Source: Saccharopolyspora sp. SCSIO 74807
GTDB lineage: Bacteria; Actinomycetota; Actinomycetes; Mycobacteriales; Pseudonocardiaceae
Direction: 5' to 3'
DNA: 64,000 bases
Assembly: GCF_037023755.1 (NCBI RefSeq)
Contig: NZ_CP146100.1
Coordinates: 6,624,469 to 6,688,468 of the forward strand
The translations under genes were made by a program, and so were the position numbers. This document shows positions 52,920 to 62,722 of the stretch, one piece after another. The notes beneath the pieces are model-generated. The model did not search any database. It saw only the letters and a program-made list of their open reading frames with translations, and had not been told where the DNA came from. The stretch's first letter is position 1. Every line of letters starts with the position of its first letter.

Positions 52920-53917
52920 GGCGCCTCGGCGGCGACCGCGCGGAAGTCCTCCCACACGGTCCGCAGGCCGTCGGTGAGCTCGACGGACGGGGTGTAGCCC
53001 AGTTCCCGACCGGCCTTGGCGACGTCCACGATCACCGCGGGCATTTCACCGTTCTTGGCGGGCACGTGGGTGATCGGCAGCGGTTCGCCGGTGGCGGCGC
53101 GGACCGCCTCGATCAGTTCGAGCACCGAGATGGACCGCCCGGAGCCGATGATCGCGGGACCGGTGTACTGCTTGTCCCACGCCGCGAGGATTCCCTGCAC
53201 CACGTCGTCGACGTGCACGAAGTCGCGGCTCTGCGCGCCGTCGCCGTAGACCTCCACGCCGCCGCGGGACAGCGCGGCGCGCATCAGCCGCGGGATGAAG
53301 CTGTCCTTGTGGTTCATGCCGGGGCCGTAGATGTTGGTGAACCGCAGCGCGGTGGTGGCGATGCCGTAAGCGCCCGCGTAGCCGGACAGCAGCATCTCGC
53401 AGGCGGCCTTGGTGGCGCCGTAGGGCGTGAGGGGCTGCAGCGGCAACTGTTCGGAGATGGTGCCGCGGCCGATGTCGCCGACGACCGCGTTGGTGGAGGC
53501 CAGCACGAACTGCCCGGCGTGCCGCCGCCGCGCCAGCTCCAGCAGTTCGTGGGTGACCTCGACGTTGGCGCGGTAGGTCTCGTCGGGCCGGTCCACCGAG
53601 CGCAGCACCGAGGTGATCGCGGCCAGGTGCACGATGCCCGCGGTGCCTTCCGGCACGGCAGCTTCCCGCACCTGCGGGTCGGTGAGATCGCCCGCGACGT
53701 GCCGGACGAGGTCGCCGCGCAGCGACGCGGGCAGCGGCTGCTCGTCGGCGACGGTGACCGGGGTGCCGCGTTCGACGAAGGCCCGCACCACGGCCCGGCC
53801 GACGAAACCGGAGCCGCCGGTGACCACGACGCCGCCTGCGGAACCAAACTGATCACTCAGAGTTGCTGCGGACTCGGCGTTTTCGCCTCGATCGGGGGAA
53901 GTCTGGCTGCTTGGCAC
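52916..53917 (-). CDS. NAD-dependent sugar-nucleotide epimerase/dehydratase
   Basis: 333 aa extended SDR: GGSGFVGRAVVRAF (NAD), HLAAITSVLRSVDRP, STNAVVGD, catalytic YGATK, RFTNIYGPG and QSRDFVHVDDVV. Most like UDP-glucose 4-epimerases or related C4/C5 epimerases; exact substrate unknown. GTG 53917; TAGAGT lies 7 nt upstream, suggesting a leaderless start. First gene of a two-gene operon with the glycosyltransferase. Confidence 0.9.
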   Translation of the reverse strand: MPSSQTSPDRGENAESAATLSDQFGSAGGVVVTGGSGFVGRAVVRAFVERGTPVTVADEQPLPASLRGDLVRHVAGDLTDPQVREAAVPEGTAGIVHLAAITSVLRSVDRPDETYRANVEVTHELLELARRRHAGQFVLASTNAVVGDIGRGTISEQLPLQPLTPYGATKAACEMLLSGYAGAYGIATTALRFTNIYGPGMNHKDSFIPRLMRAALSRGGVEVYGDGAQSRDFVHVDDVVQGILAAWDKQYTGPAIIGSGRSISVLELIEAVRAATGEPLPITHVPAKNGEMPAVIVDVAKAGRELGYTPSVELTDGLRTVWEDFRAVAAEAP

Positions 53918-54032
53918 GCGCAGACTCTAACCGGCCGCTGCCAACCCTCGGCGCCTAACCCGCGCGGCACTTCGGCGCCATCCGTCCCCGTTCGCGGAAC
54001 GGGCCGGTCACGACCTCGCCGGCCGCGCAGCA

Positions 54033-54074
54033 AGCGGACCGCTCGCCCGGTCCTCGCCGGTCGAGCGGTCCGTT
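54033..54074. repeat. Dispersed hairpin element, copy E
   Basis: Stem 54033-54050 with 54057-54074, one mismatch and one G-U, loop TCCTCG. The core CGGACCGCTCG and the terminal GTTCAC match the family. It lies between two minus-strand genes and may terminate the SRPBCC/Tm-1 operon. Confidence 0.65.
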
Positions 54075-54147
54075 CACCCGTTGAGCCGTGCGCGGGTTCT
54101 TCATCTTGAAGCGGCGAAGCCGCTTACCGGCACTCCCCCGGCAGTCT

Positions 54148-54585
54148 TCAGGAGAAGCGCTCCACGAGTGCCTTGAGGCCCGCGGCGTACACACCGCCGC
54201 CGAAGGTCTGCTCGAGCTTGCTCTCCTCGGCAGCCTCGGTGTCGTAGTCGCCGAACCACTCGACGAACGCCTGCCCCGTTGCGGTGATCGGGAAGACCGT
54301 GATGGTGCTGCGGTAGGTGCGGATCGGGAACGGGCCTTCGATCATGTCGTAGGTGTAGGAGCGGGCCGTGTCGTCCAGCGCCACCAGCCGCTCCCGGATC
54401 GCGCCGCCGCCGTCGGGGAGGCCGAGCAGCCGCACAGCGCCGATCTCGCCTGCCGACCGGCCGCTCTCGATCTCGCTGCTGGCGATCGCCGGGTGCCAGT
54501 CCGGCAACCCGTTGAACTCGCGCACCAGCTCCCAGACCTGTTCGGCCGGGGCCGGGATCACCGCACTCGCGTAGGCACGCGCCAT
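54148..54585 (-). CDS. SRPBCC-family small-molecule-binding protein
   Basis: 145 aa START-like helix-grip fold: SAVIPAPAEQVWELVREFNG, LPDWHPAIASSEIE, RERLVALDDTARSYTY, GQAFVEWFGDYDTE and a long C-terminal helix. Members bind lipids, hormones or polyketides, or act as cyclases. Ligand unknown. GAGGAGGAA precedes the ATG. It lies 28 nt downstream of the PEP-hydrolase-like gene, so it belongs to the same operon as the Tm-1 pair. Confidence 0.88.
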   Translation of the reverse strand: MARAYASAVIPAPAEQVWELVREFNGLPDWHPAIASSEIESGRSAGEIGAVRLLGLPDGGGAIRERLVALDDTARSYTYDMIEGPFPIRTYRSTITVFPITATGQAFVEWFGDYDTEAAEESKLEQTFGGGVYAAGLKALVERFS

Positions 54586-54613
54586 CGCAGATTCCTCCTC
54601 GTTCTAGCCGGGT

Positions 54614-55444
54614 TCACCGCTTGAGGTTCTTGAACTCGCGGGTCCGCTCGGTGAGCGCCTGCTCGACCGGCAGGCGCTCCATGCTGCTGGCGCCGTAGAA
54701 GCCGTGGCAGCGCTTGGTGCGGCCGAGCACGTAGGCCGCGTCGTCCGGCGTGGCGATCGGGCCGCCGTGGCACAGCACCAGCACGTCCTCGCGCACTTCG
54801 GCGGCGGCCGCGGACCACTCGTCGATCAGGTTCACGCAGCCGTCCAGGTCGTTCGCGGTCTCCGCGCCGATCGAACCGCCGGTGGTCAGGCCCATGTGGC
54901 AGACGATGATGTCCGCACCGGCGCGGGTCATCGCGCGCGCGTCGGCGGCGGAGAACACGTACGGCGTGGTGAACAGGTCCGCCTCGTGCGCCTCGGCGAT
55001 CAGCTCGACCTCCTGGCGGAAGCTCATCCCGGTCTCCTCCAGGTTGGCCCGGAAGTTGCCGTCGATGAGCCCGACCGTGGGGAAGTTCTGGATCCCGGCG
55101 AACCCGAGTTCGCGCAGCTTCGCCAGGAACGGCCCGGTCCGCAGGAACGGGTCGGTGCCGTTCACCCCGGCCAGCACCGGCGTGCGGCGCACCACCGGCA
55201 GCACCTCGCTCGCCATCTCCACGACGATGTCGTTGGCGTTGCCGTAGGCCAGCAGCCCGGCCAGCGAACCGCGTCCGGCCATCCGGTAGCGCCCGGAGTT
55301 GTACAGCACGATCAGGTCGATCCCGCCGGATTCCTCGCACTTGGCGGACAGGCCGGTGCCCGCGCCGCCGCCGATGATCGGCTCGCCGTGCTCGGCCATG
55401 TCGCGGAACCGGCGGCGCAGGGCCGCCCGGTCGAACTGCGTCAT
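54614..55444 (-). CDS. Phosphoenolpyruvate hydrolase-like TIM-barrel protein
   Basis: 276 aa: [71 protein letters not shown] and [15 protein letters not shown] are the conserved blocks of the PF09370 family, which forms the C-terminal domain of the plant Tm-1 protein. Described as PEP hydrolase-like, real reaction unproven. Its ATG overlaps the Tm-1-like gene's stop (ATGA). Confidence 0.9.
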   Translation of the reverse strand: MTQFDRAALRRRFRDMAEHGEPIIGGGAGTGLSAKCEESGGIDLIVLYNSGRYRMAGRGSLAGLLAYGNANDIVVEMASEVLPVVRRTPVLAGVNGTDPFLRTGPFLAKLRELGFAGIQNFPTVGLIDGNFRANLEETGMSFRQEVELIAEAHEADLFTTPYVFSAADARAMTRAGADIIVCHMGLTTGGSIGAETANDLDGCVNLIDEWSAAAAEVREDVLVLCHGGPIATPDDAAYVLGRTKRCHGFYGASSMERLPVEQALTERTREFKNLKR

Positions 55445-56703
55445 TCCCGCCCTCCTGTCTGCCTGCCCGCTGGCTGCCCAACCGCTGCTGCAGGACTGCC
55501 CGCTTCCCGCACGGCGTGGAACTCCCGCAGCAGCGCGTCGACGAACTCGGTGTCGTTGATGTTGTGCGGCAGCCGCAGCACCTGCCGGTCGGCGTGCTGC
55601 CGGACCTCGTTCTCCAGCGTCTCGAACAGCACCTCGTCGGCCGCGGGGTCGTGGAAGGGCTGGCCGGACGCGTCCAGCACCGACAGCCCGCCTTCGGGCA
55701 GCAGGAAGCGCACCGGACCGGAGCAGGCGTTGAGCTTCGCGGCCAGGAACTCACCGATGCGGCGGCATTCGTCCGCGGTGGTGCGCATCAGCGTGACCTG
55801 CGGGTTGTGCCGGTAGAGGTGCCGCTCGCGGTACTGCTCGGGGACGGTGTCGAAGGCACCGAAGTTGACCATGTCCAGTGCGCCGCAGGAGCCGACGTAG
55901 GGCACGCCGGTGCGGGCGATGGCGTCCAGGCGCTGCTCGCCCGCGCTCATCACTCCCCCGGCGATCAGGTCGCAGACCTCGGTGGTGGTGATGTCCAGGA
56001 CGGTCGCGATCAGCCCGTCGTCGACCAGCTTCTCCATCGCCCGGCCACCGGTGCCGGTGGAGTGGAACACCAGCGGGTCGAACCCGGCACCGAGCCCGCG
56101 CGCGGTCGCGGTCACGCACGGCGTGGTCACGCCGAACATCGACAGCGCCACCGCGGGCAGGTCATCGGCCGGTGGGACGGGGTCGCGGACCGCGCCTGCG
56201 AGCGCGTGCGCGGCGTTGCCCAGCACCCGCCGGGAGATCCGGTTCAGCCCGGCCACGTCGGTGACCGACGGGAACATCGCGATGTCCGAGGCGTCGACGT
56301 AGCCGGACACGTCGCCCGCGGCCACGGTGGAGACCATCAGCTTCGGCACCCCGACCGGCAGCGCGCGCATCGCCGGGGTGATCAGCGCCGTGCCGCCGGA
56401 GCCACCCAGCCCCAGCACACCGGCGACGTCGTCGCGGGCGGTCAGCCAGTGCTCGAACGCCTCGGCCATCGCCGCGACGGCGGAACCGCGGTCGCCGGTG
56501 AACACGGCGCCGGCTCCGCGCGGGTGCGCGGCCGCGACCTCGGTGGCGGAGACGTCCACGTCGTCCGGGTTGTCGGCGGGATCGCCGGAGGTGCTCAGGT
56601 CGACGGTGCCGACCCGGACACCGCCGGCCGCGGCCAGACCGGCCACGTACCGCAACTCCGCACCCTTGGTGTCGAACGTGCCCACCACGTACGCCCGGCC
56701 CAT
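55441..56703 (-). CDS. Tm-1-like ATP-binding domain protein (UPF0261)
   Basis: 420 aa. [18 protein letters not shown] at the start and [63 protein letters not shown] and the C-terminal [15 protein letters not shown] define the UPF0261 family, equivalent to the N-terminal ATP-binding domain of tomato Tm-1. Function in bacteria unknown. ATG 56703 preceded by GAAGGCGG. First gene of a three-gene operon with the TIM-barrel and SRPBCC genes. Confidence 0.92.
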   Translation of the reverse strand: MGRAYVVGTFDTKGAELRYVAGLAAAGGVRVGTVDLSTSGDPADNPDDVDVSATEVAAAHPRGAGAVFTGDRGSAVAAMAEAFEHWLTARDDVAGVLGLGGSGGTALITPAMRALPVGVPKLMVSTVAAGDVSGYVDASDIAMFPSVTDVAGLNRISRRVLGNAAHALAGAVRDPVPPADDLPAVALSMFGVTTPCVTATARGLGAGFDPLVFHSTGTGGRAMEKLVDDGLIATVLDITTTEVCDLIAGGVMSAGEQRLDAIARTGVPYVGSCGALDMVNFGAFDTVPEQYRERHLYRHNPQVTLMRTTADECRRIGEFLAAKLNACSGPVRFLLPEGGLSVLDASGQPFHDPAADEVLFETLENEVRQHADRQVLRLPHNINDTEFVDALLREFHAVREAGSPAAAVGQPAGRQTGGRE

Positions 56704-56777
56704 CGCACCGCCTTCGCCGTCGGGGTCCACCGGAGCCGAAGCCTACTTCGCGAAGCGGTCCGGACACAGCCCGTTGA

Positions 56778-56921
56778 TCACCAATCGGCGAGCGACCCCA
56801 GCAGCTCCGCGTCCTCGTCCAGGAACCGGCGAACTTCACGGGCGCGCAGCTCCTCGCGGTCTTCCCGCTCGGCGGCCTCGCGCGGCGGGTGCTCGTGCAC
56901 CTCGTTCAACCTCAGAACCAT
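56778..56921 (-). CDS. Small charged helical protein
   Basis: 47 aa, starting MVLRLNEVHEHPPREAA and ending LLGSLADW, almost entirely charged and predicted helical, with G/C-ending codons like real genes of this region. No clear ribosome binding site; a GTG three codons upstream (56930) is possible. Position 74 nt upstream of the Tm-1 operon suggests it could be its first gene. No family recognised. Confidence 0.45.
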   Translation of the reverse strand: MVLRLNEVHEHPPREAAEREDREELRAREVRRFLDEDAELLGSLADW

Positions 56922-56978
56922 CGTCACCACGCCAACCGCCTACTACCACGCGCTGCCGCTCATTTCCCGGGCGAGAGA

Positions 56979-57006
56979 ACGGCCCCCGGACTTCGCCGGG
57001 GGCCGT
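56979..57006 (-). terminator. Perfect hairpin terminator
   Basis: 11-bp stem ACGGCCCCCGG with its complement, loop ACTTCG, 17 nt downstream of the 50-aa gene on the minus strand. Confidence 0.8.
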
Positions 57007-57022
57007 CGCTTGCGGGCTCAGG

Positions 57023-57175
57023 TCACTGGCTCTTGCCCTTGCCCATGAAGCGGTTCTTGACCTGGTCGATCTTCGCCTTGTTCTTGGGGTCGGACGCGTA
57101 GCGCTTGGCCTGGTCGATCGCCTTCTTGCCCTGCGGGCTCTTGGCGAAGTCGGTCACCTTCTTGAACAGAGACAT
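57023..57175 (-). CDS. Small basic protein resembling MT0933-type antitoxins
   Basis: 50 aa: MSLFKKVTDFAKSPQGKK, then YASDPKNKAKIDQVKNRF and a Lys/Gly tail. Lys-rich amphipathic helix of the kind found in Rv0909/MT0933-type small proteins. In mycobacteria that antitoxin is paired with an SRPBCC-fold toxin; an SRPBCC gene lies 2.4 kb away but not adjacent. GGGAGCG precedes the ATG; a strong terminator follows. Confidence 0.6.
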   Translation of the reverse strand: MSLFKKVTDFAKSPQGKKAIDQAKRYASDPKNKAKIDQVKNRFMGKGKSQ

Positions 57176-57267
57176 GGTCGCTCCCACTCGGACCGTTCGG
57201 GCACGGTTACCCACAGGGTACCGGCATTTCGGGCACCCGATCGAGCCCTGCAGCCCCGCGAACGCTC

Positions 57268-58446
57268 CTAGCCGAGCACACCGCTGACCGACGAGTGCCC
57301 CTTGAGCAGGTTGCGGGCGATGGTGCGGCGCTGGATCTCGTCGGTTCCCTCGAAGATGCGCAGCAGCCGGATGTCCCGGTACCAGCGCTCGATGGGCAGT
57401 TCGCGGGTGTAGCCCATGCCGCCGTGGATCTGCATCATCCGGTCCACGATCTCGTTGGCGCGGGTGCCGCCGTAGAGCTTGGCGATGCTCTGCGCGTGCC
57501 GCGAGTCCATGCCCTGGTCGGACTGCCACGCGGCCTGCAGCACCAGCCAGCGCAGCGATTCGATCTCCACCGCGGAGTCGGCGATCATCCACTGGATGGC
57601 CTGGCGATCGGCGATCGGCGCGCCGAAGGTCTTCCTGCTGCGCGCGTAGTCCATGGACATCTCCATCATGCGTTCGCAGCCGCCGAGCGCGCGGGCGGGC
57701 AGCAGGTACCGGCCGCGGCCGATCCACTGCATGGCGAGCTTGAAGCCGCCGCCGACCTCGCCGAGCACGTTCTCCTCCGGCACCCGCACGCCGTCGAACT
57801 GCAGCGCGGCGGGCTGCCGGTCCCACTCGCCCATGATCTCGATCGGCTCGGACTTCCAGCCCGCGTCCCGGTCGGCGAGGAAGCAGGTGACTCCGCCGTC
57901 GGCGCCCTTGTCCTTGTCGGTGACGGCGAAGACCATCGTGAAGTCGGCGTCGATGCCGCCGGTGATGAACGTCTTCTCGCCGTCGATCACCCACTCCGAG
58001 CCCTCCTTGCGGGCGGTGGTGCGGATGTCCTTCGCGTCCGATCCGGCGCCGGGTTCGGTGATCGCGAAGCAGGACTTGCGCTCGCCTTCGATGGTGGGCA
58101 GCAGGTAGCGCCGCTGCTGGTCCTCGTTGGCGTGGTAGAGGATGTTGTCGGCGTAGCCGCCGAAGCTGAACGGCACGAACGTGCGGCCCAGCTCGATCTC
58201 GATCAGCGCGGTCAGCACCGCGGAAAGCCCCATCCCGCCGTACTCCTCCGGGGTCTGCACGCCCCAGAATCCGGCGTCGCGGGCCTTCTGCCGCAGCTGC
58301 CCGAGCTCTTGCTTGGTCAGCCCGCGCTCGTGGTTGCGCTCGCGGCGCAGCACCTCCTGCTCCAGCGGCATGAGTTCGCGCTGCACGAAGGTGCGCACCC
58401 AGTCGCGGATGTCCCGCTCTTCCTCGGTGAGCGAAAAGTCGACCAT
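57268..58446 (-). CDS. Acyl-CoA dehydrogenase
   Basis: 392-aa FAD enzyme: FSLTEEERDIRDWVRTFVQRE, CFAITEPGAGSDAKDIRTTA (FAD and substrate binding), WVIDGEKTFITGG, ARSRKTFGAPIADRQAIQW, QIHGGMGYTRELPIERWYRD and IFEGTDEIQRRTIARNLL. It introduces the alpha-beta double bond into an acyl-CoA. AAAGGA lies 9 nt before the ATG at 58446. Located 32 nt after the acyl-CoA ligase gene, with which it forms an activation-oxidation operon under the divergent TetR regulator. Confidence 0.94.
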   Translation of the reverse strand: MVDFSLTEEERDIRDWVRTFVQRELMPLEQEVLRRERNHERGLTKQELGQLRQKARDAGFWGVQTPEEYGGMGLSAVLTALIEIELGRTFVPFSFGGYADNILYHANEDQQRRYLLPTIEGERKSCFAITEPGAGSDAKDIRTTARKEGSEWVIDGEKTFITGGIDADFTMVFAVTDKDKGADGGVTCFLADRDAGWKSEPIEIMGEWDRQPAALQFDGVRVPEENVLGEVGGGFKLAMQWIGRGRYLLPARALGGCERMMEMSMDYARSRKTFGAPIADRQAIQWMIADSAVEIESLRWLVLQAAWQSDQGMDSRHAQSIAKLYGGTRANEIVDRMMQIHGGMGYTRELPIERWYRDIRLLRIFEGTDEIQRRTIARNLLKGHSSVSGVLG

Positions 58447-58478
58447 CAGTGCTGTTCCTTTCCGAATCCGGCCCGGGC

Positions 58479-60101
<1,623 letters not shown>

Positions 60102-60155
60102 CGGCGGCCTCCTCGCCGGACGCGCCGGGCGTCCCGCGAGAAGTGGACACCCGGC

Positions 60156-60172
60156 AACTAACGTCGTTAGTT
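60156..60172. promoter_or_regulatory. TetR-type operator palindrome
   Basis: AACTAACG-T-CGTTAGTT, a perfect 17-bp inverted repeat in the gap between the acyl-CoA ligase gene and the TetR gene, just downstream of the ligase promoter's -10. Position and symmetry fit a TetR dimer site blocking transcription. Confidence 0.75.
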
Positions 60173-60176
60173 TTGG

Positions 60177-60206
60177 ACTCTAGGACCACCCCGAGCGCTG
60201 CGGCAA
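60177..60206 (-). promoter_or_regulatory. Promoter of the acyl-CoA ligase/dehydrogenase operon
   Basis: On the minus strand TTGCCG (60206-60201), 18-bp spacer, TAGAGT (60182-60177). The TetR-type palindrome begins five bases downstream of the -10, around the expected transcription start. Confidence 0.5.
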
Positions 60207-60276
60207 GAGCGCAGCACCGGACACTGTCGGTGCCGGGAAGACCCCGGAGCGGAGCGTCGAACAGGGGGAAGCGCGG

Positions 60277-60912
60277 ATGGGACGGCCGAAGAGCCCGCTG
60301 CTGACCTCCGAACGCATCCGTACCTGCGGGCTGGAGATCATCGATTCGCACGGCCTCGAAGCGCTGTCCATGCGCCGCCTCGCCGACGCGCTCGGCGTGC
60401 GCGCCGCCTCGCTGTACAACCACGTCGCCACCAAGGACGCGCTGCTGCACGAGATCGCCAACGGCGTGATGGCCAGCGTGGACACCAGCGGTTTCGGCAC
60501 CGACTGGACCACCGGGCTGCTGCGCTGGGCCCGCTCCTACCGGGCCGCGCTGGCCGCGCATCCGAACCTGGTGCCGTTCATGGCCTCGGGACCGGCCCGG
60601 CGGGAGACCTCGCTCAGCCGCGCCGACGCCGTGCACGGCGGGCTGACCAGCGCGGGCTGGCCGCCGCGCTACGCCACCATGATCGGGGCCTCCACGAAGT
60701 ACCTGGTGGTCGGCTCCGCCATGGGCTCGTTCGCGGGCGGGTTCCCGGACGACGCCGAGATCTACGACGACCGGTTCCCGCACCTGCGGCAGGCGCACAA
60801 GCTGCGCGAGCACGCCGCGGAGATCGACGACGACAGCTTCGAGCTGGCGCTGCGAGCGCTGGTGGATGGTCTGCGCGCGCAGTTCGAGCTGGTCGCAGCG
60901 AACACGTCGTGA
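60277..60912 (+). CDS. TetR-family transcriptional regulator
   Basis: 211 aa. N-terminal HTH: SERIRTCGLEIIDSHGLEAL, SMRRLADALGVRAASLYNHV, then a TetR_C-type ligand domain with several histidines and tyrosines. Divergent from the acyl-CoA ligase operon with a perfect palindrome between; it most likely represses that operon and responds to an acyl-CoA or fatty acid. ATG 60277 with GGGGGAAG upstream. Confidence 0.93.
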   Translation: MGRPKSPLLTSERIRTCGLEIIDSHGLEALSMRRLADALGVRAASLYNHVATKDALLHEIANGVMASVDTSGFGTDWTTGLLRWARSYRAALAAHPNLVPFMASGPARRETSLSRADAVHGGLTSAGWPPRYATMIGASTKYLVVGSAMGSFAGGFPDDAEIYDDRFPHLRQAHKLREHAAEIDDDSFELALRALVDGLRAQFELVAANTS

Positions 60913-60949
60913 TTGATCATTAATACTGAATTTTCGATCTTCGCCTCGC

Positions 60950-60966
60950 CGGCGGCGCAGCCGCCG
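60950..60966 (+). terminator. Hairpin after the TetR gene
   Basis: CGGCGGC and GCCGCCG arms with a GCA loop, 38 nt after the stop. An unusually AT-rich 30-bp stretch separates it from the gene. Confidence 0.5.
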
Positions 60967-61050
60967 AGCAGCCGACCGTGCAAGCCACCGACACCGCTAC
61001 GCAGCGAATCCGAAGAACACTATTCGTGACGGGACAGGGCTCACGTTCGG

Positions 61051-61079
61051 TTGACTGCGAAACGTGATCTCCGTAGCGT
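61051..61079 (+). promoter_or_regulatory. Promoter of the glycine riboswitch-gcvT transcript
   Basis: TTGACT (61051-61056), 17-bp spacer, TAGCGT (61074-61079), a good housekeeping promoter placed 42 nt before the first glycine aptamer. Confidence 0.65.
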
Positions 61080-61120
61080 CAGCCAGCAACCGAAAGCCCA
61101 ACTGAACAGCCGCCGACGAC

Positions 61121-61318
61121 GTCGTGCGGGAGAGACTCCCCCCACCAGGAGCCCCTGGTATGCGGCCGTGGAGCGCCGAAGGAGCAATCCTCCCCACCAA
61201 ACTCTCAGGCCCCGCACCGCACGACAGCAGGCGATCACGGAGAAAAGCAGGGATCCGCATCCCTCGCCCACGGTGCAAGCCGCACGAGCGCGGCGAAACT
61301 CTCAGGCCAATGACTCCG
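61121..61318 (+). promoter_or_regulatory. Tandem glycine riboswitch
   Basis: Two aptamers in series. Aptamer 1 spans 61121-61224, closed by GTCGTGCGG pairing with CCGCACGAC, and has the conserved GCGCCGAAGGAGCAA and AAACTCTCAGGC cores. Aptamer 2 (61238-61318) has CGGAG/CTCCG closure, GCGGCGAAACTCTCAGGCC core. The 140 nt that follow are the expression platform before gcvT. Glycine binding is expected to switch on glycine cleavage (gcvT) and possibly glyA. Confidence 0.93.
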
Positions 61319-61459
61319 GGGAGGCCGGCCGGCGCCCACCGCGCCCGTCGCCGCCGAGGTGCTCGAGCTGCAGCTTCCGCTGGGGCTATGGTTTCCGCTG
61401 GAAGTGGCCGCAGCCGGTCCTCGGACGTGATCGGTGCCGATGAGGAGGAGTTCCGCACC

Positions 61460-62575
61460 ATGACGTCGTCGCCGCCCTCCGCGCGTCAGACACCTCTCCA
61501 CGAGGTGCACCGAGCGCTAGGCGCCCACTTCACCGAGTTCGCGGGCTGGCAGATGCCGGTGCGCTACTCCGGTGACACCGCCGAGCACCAAGCGGTGCGC
61601 AACACCGCGGGCCTGTTCGACCTCTCGCACATGGGCGAGATCCGGATCAGCGGCCCGCAGGCCGCCGAGGCGCTGGACTACGCGCTGGTGGCGAAGGCAT
61701 CCGGCATAACGGCCGGGCGTGCCCGCTACACGATGCTCTGCGACGCCGACGGCGGCGTGCTCGACGACCTGATCGTCTACCGGCTGGCCGAGCAGGAATA
61801 CCTGGTGGTCGCCAACGCCGCGAACGCCGACGTGGTCTCCGCCGAGCTGGAACGGCGCGTGCAGGGCTTCGACGCCGCGTACGAGGACGTTTCCGCGGAC
61901 TACGCGCTGATCGCGGTACAGGGCCCGAAGGCCGTCGAGATCCTCGCGCCGCTGACCGACACGGACCTGTCCACGGTCAAGTACTTCGCCGGCTACCGCA
62001 GCACGGTCGCGGGCGCGCAGGTGATGCTGGCGCGCACCGGCTACACCGGTGAGGACGGCTTCGAGCTGTTCACCTCACCCGCCGACGCCCCGGCGGTCTG
62101 GCACGCGCTGGCCGAGTCCGGGCAGCAGCACGAGCTGGCCCCTGCCGGGCTGTCCTGCCGGGACACCTTGCGGTTGGAGGCGGGGATGCCGCTGCACGGC
62201 CACGAGCTCTCCACCGGCCTCACCCCGTTCCACGCGAACCTCGGGCGGGTGGTGAAGCTGGACAAGCCGGGTGACTTCGTCGGCAAGGCCGCGCTGGCCC
62301 GCGTCGCCGAGGAGCCCACCGAACGCACCCTGGTCGGGCTCAGCACCGATGCGCGCCGCGCGCCGCGGCACGGGTACCCGGTGCTGGACGCCGCGGGTGC
62401 CGAGGTCGGCGAGGTGACCAGCGGTGCGCCGTCGCCCACGCTGGGACATCCGATCGGGATGGCTTACGTGGACCGCGCGCACAGCGCGCCCGGCACCGAG
62501 CTGAAGGTCGACATCCGCGGCAGGAGCATCGACGTGCAGGTCGTCGAGCTGCCGTTCTACCGACGGTCGAACTGA
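61460..62575 (+). CDS. gcvT: Glycine cleavage system T protein (aminomethyltransferase)
   Basis: 371 aa: TPLHEVHRALGAHFTEFAGW, FDLSHMGEI (folate site), DDLIVYRL, ARTGYTGEDGFEL, CRDTLRLEAGMPLHGHEL, and YVDRAHSAPGTEL near the end. It transfers the methylene group from aminomethyl-lipoyl-H-protein to tetrahydrofolate, releasing ammonia. GAGGAGGAG lies upstream of ATG 61460. Downstream of a tandem glycine riboswitch; the other gcv genes are not in the window. Confidence 0.96.
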   Translation: MTSSPPSARQTPLHEVHRALGAHFTEFAGWQMPVRYSGDTAEHQAVRNTAGLFDLSHMGEIRISGPQAAEALDYALVAKASGITAGRARYTMLCDADGGVLDDLIVYRLAEQEYLVVANAANADVVSAELERRVQGFDAAYEDVSADYALIAVQGPKAVEILAPLTDTDLSTVKYFAGYRSTVAGAQVMLARTGYTGEDGFELFTSPADAPAVWHALAESGQQHELAPAGLSCRDTLRLEAGMPLHGHELSTGLTPFHANLGRVVKLDKPGDFVGKAALARVAEEPTERTLVGLSTDARRAPRHGYPVLDAAGAEVGEVTSGAPSPTLGHPIGMAYVDRAHSAPGTELKVDIRGRSIDVQVVELPFYRRSN

Positions 62576-62653
62576 CCACCCGCGGGCGAGATGCCCGCAC
62601 GCCCACGCCGGCCGGAGGGCAGCGCGGCCCGCATCCGGCACGGCCCACATCAC

Positions 62654-62686
62654 CATTCAGAGCCCATCGAGCACATTCAGAGCCCA
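62654..62686 (+). repeat. Short direct repeat between gcvT and glyA
   Basis: CATTCAGAGCCCA occurs at 62654-62666 and 62674-62686 (20-bp period); related GGGCCCACATCGAGCACA follows. Significance unknown; it fills the 147-nt intercistronic gap. Confidence 0.6.
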
Positions 62687-62722
62687 CGTGCAGGGCCCAC
62701 ATCGAGCACAGGAGGCAATGCG

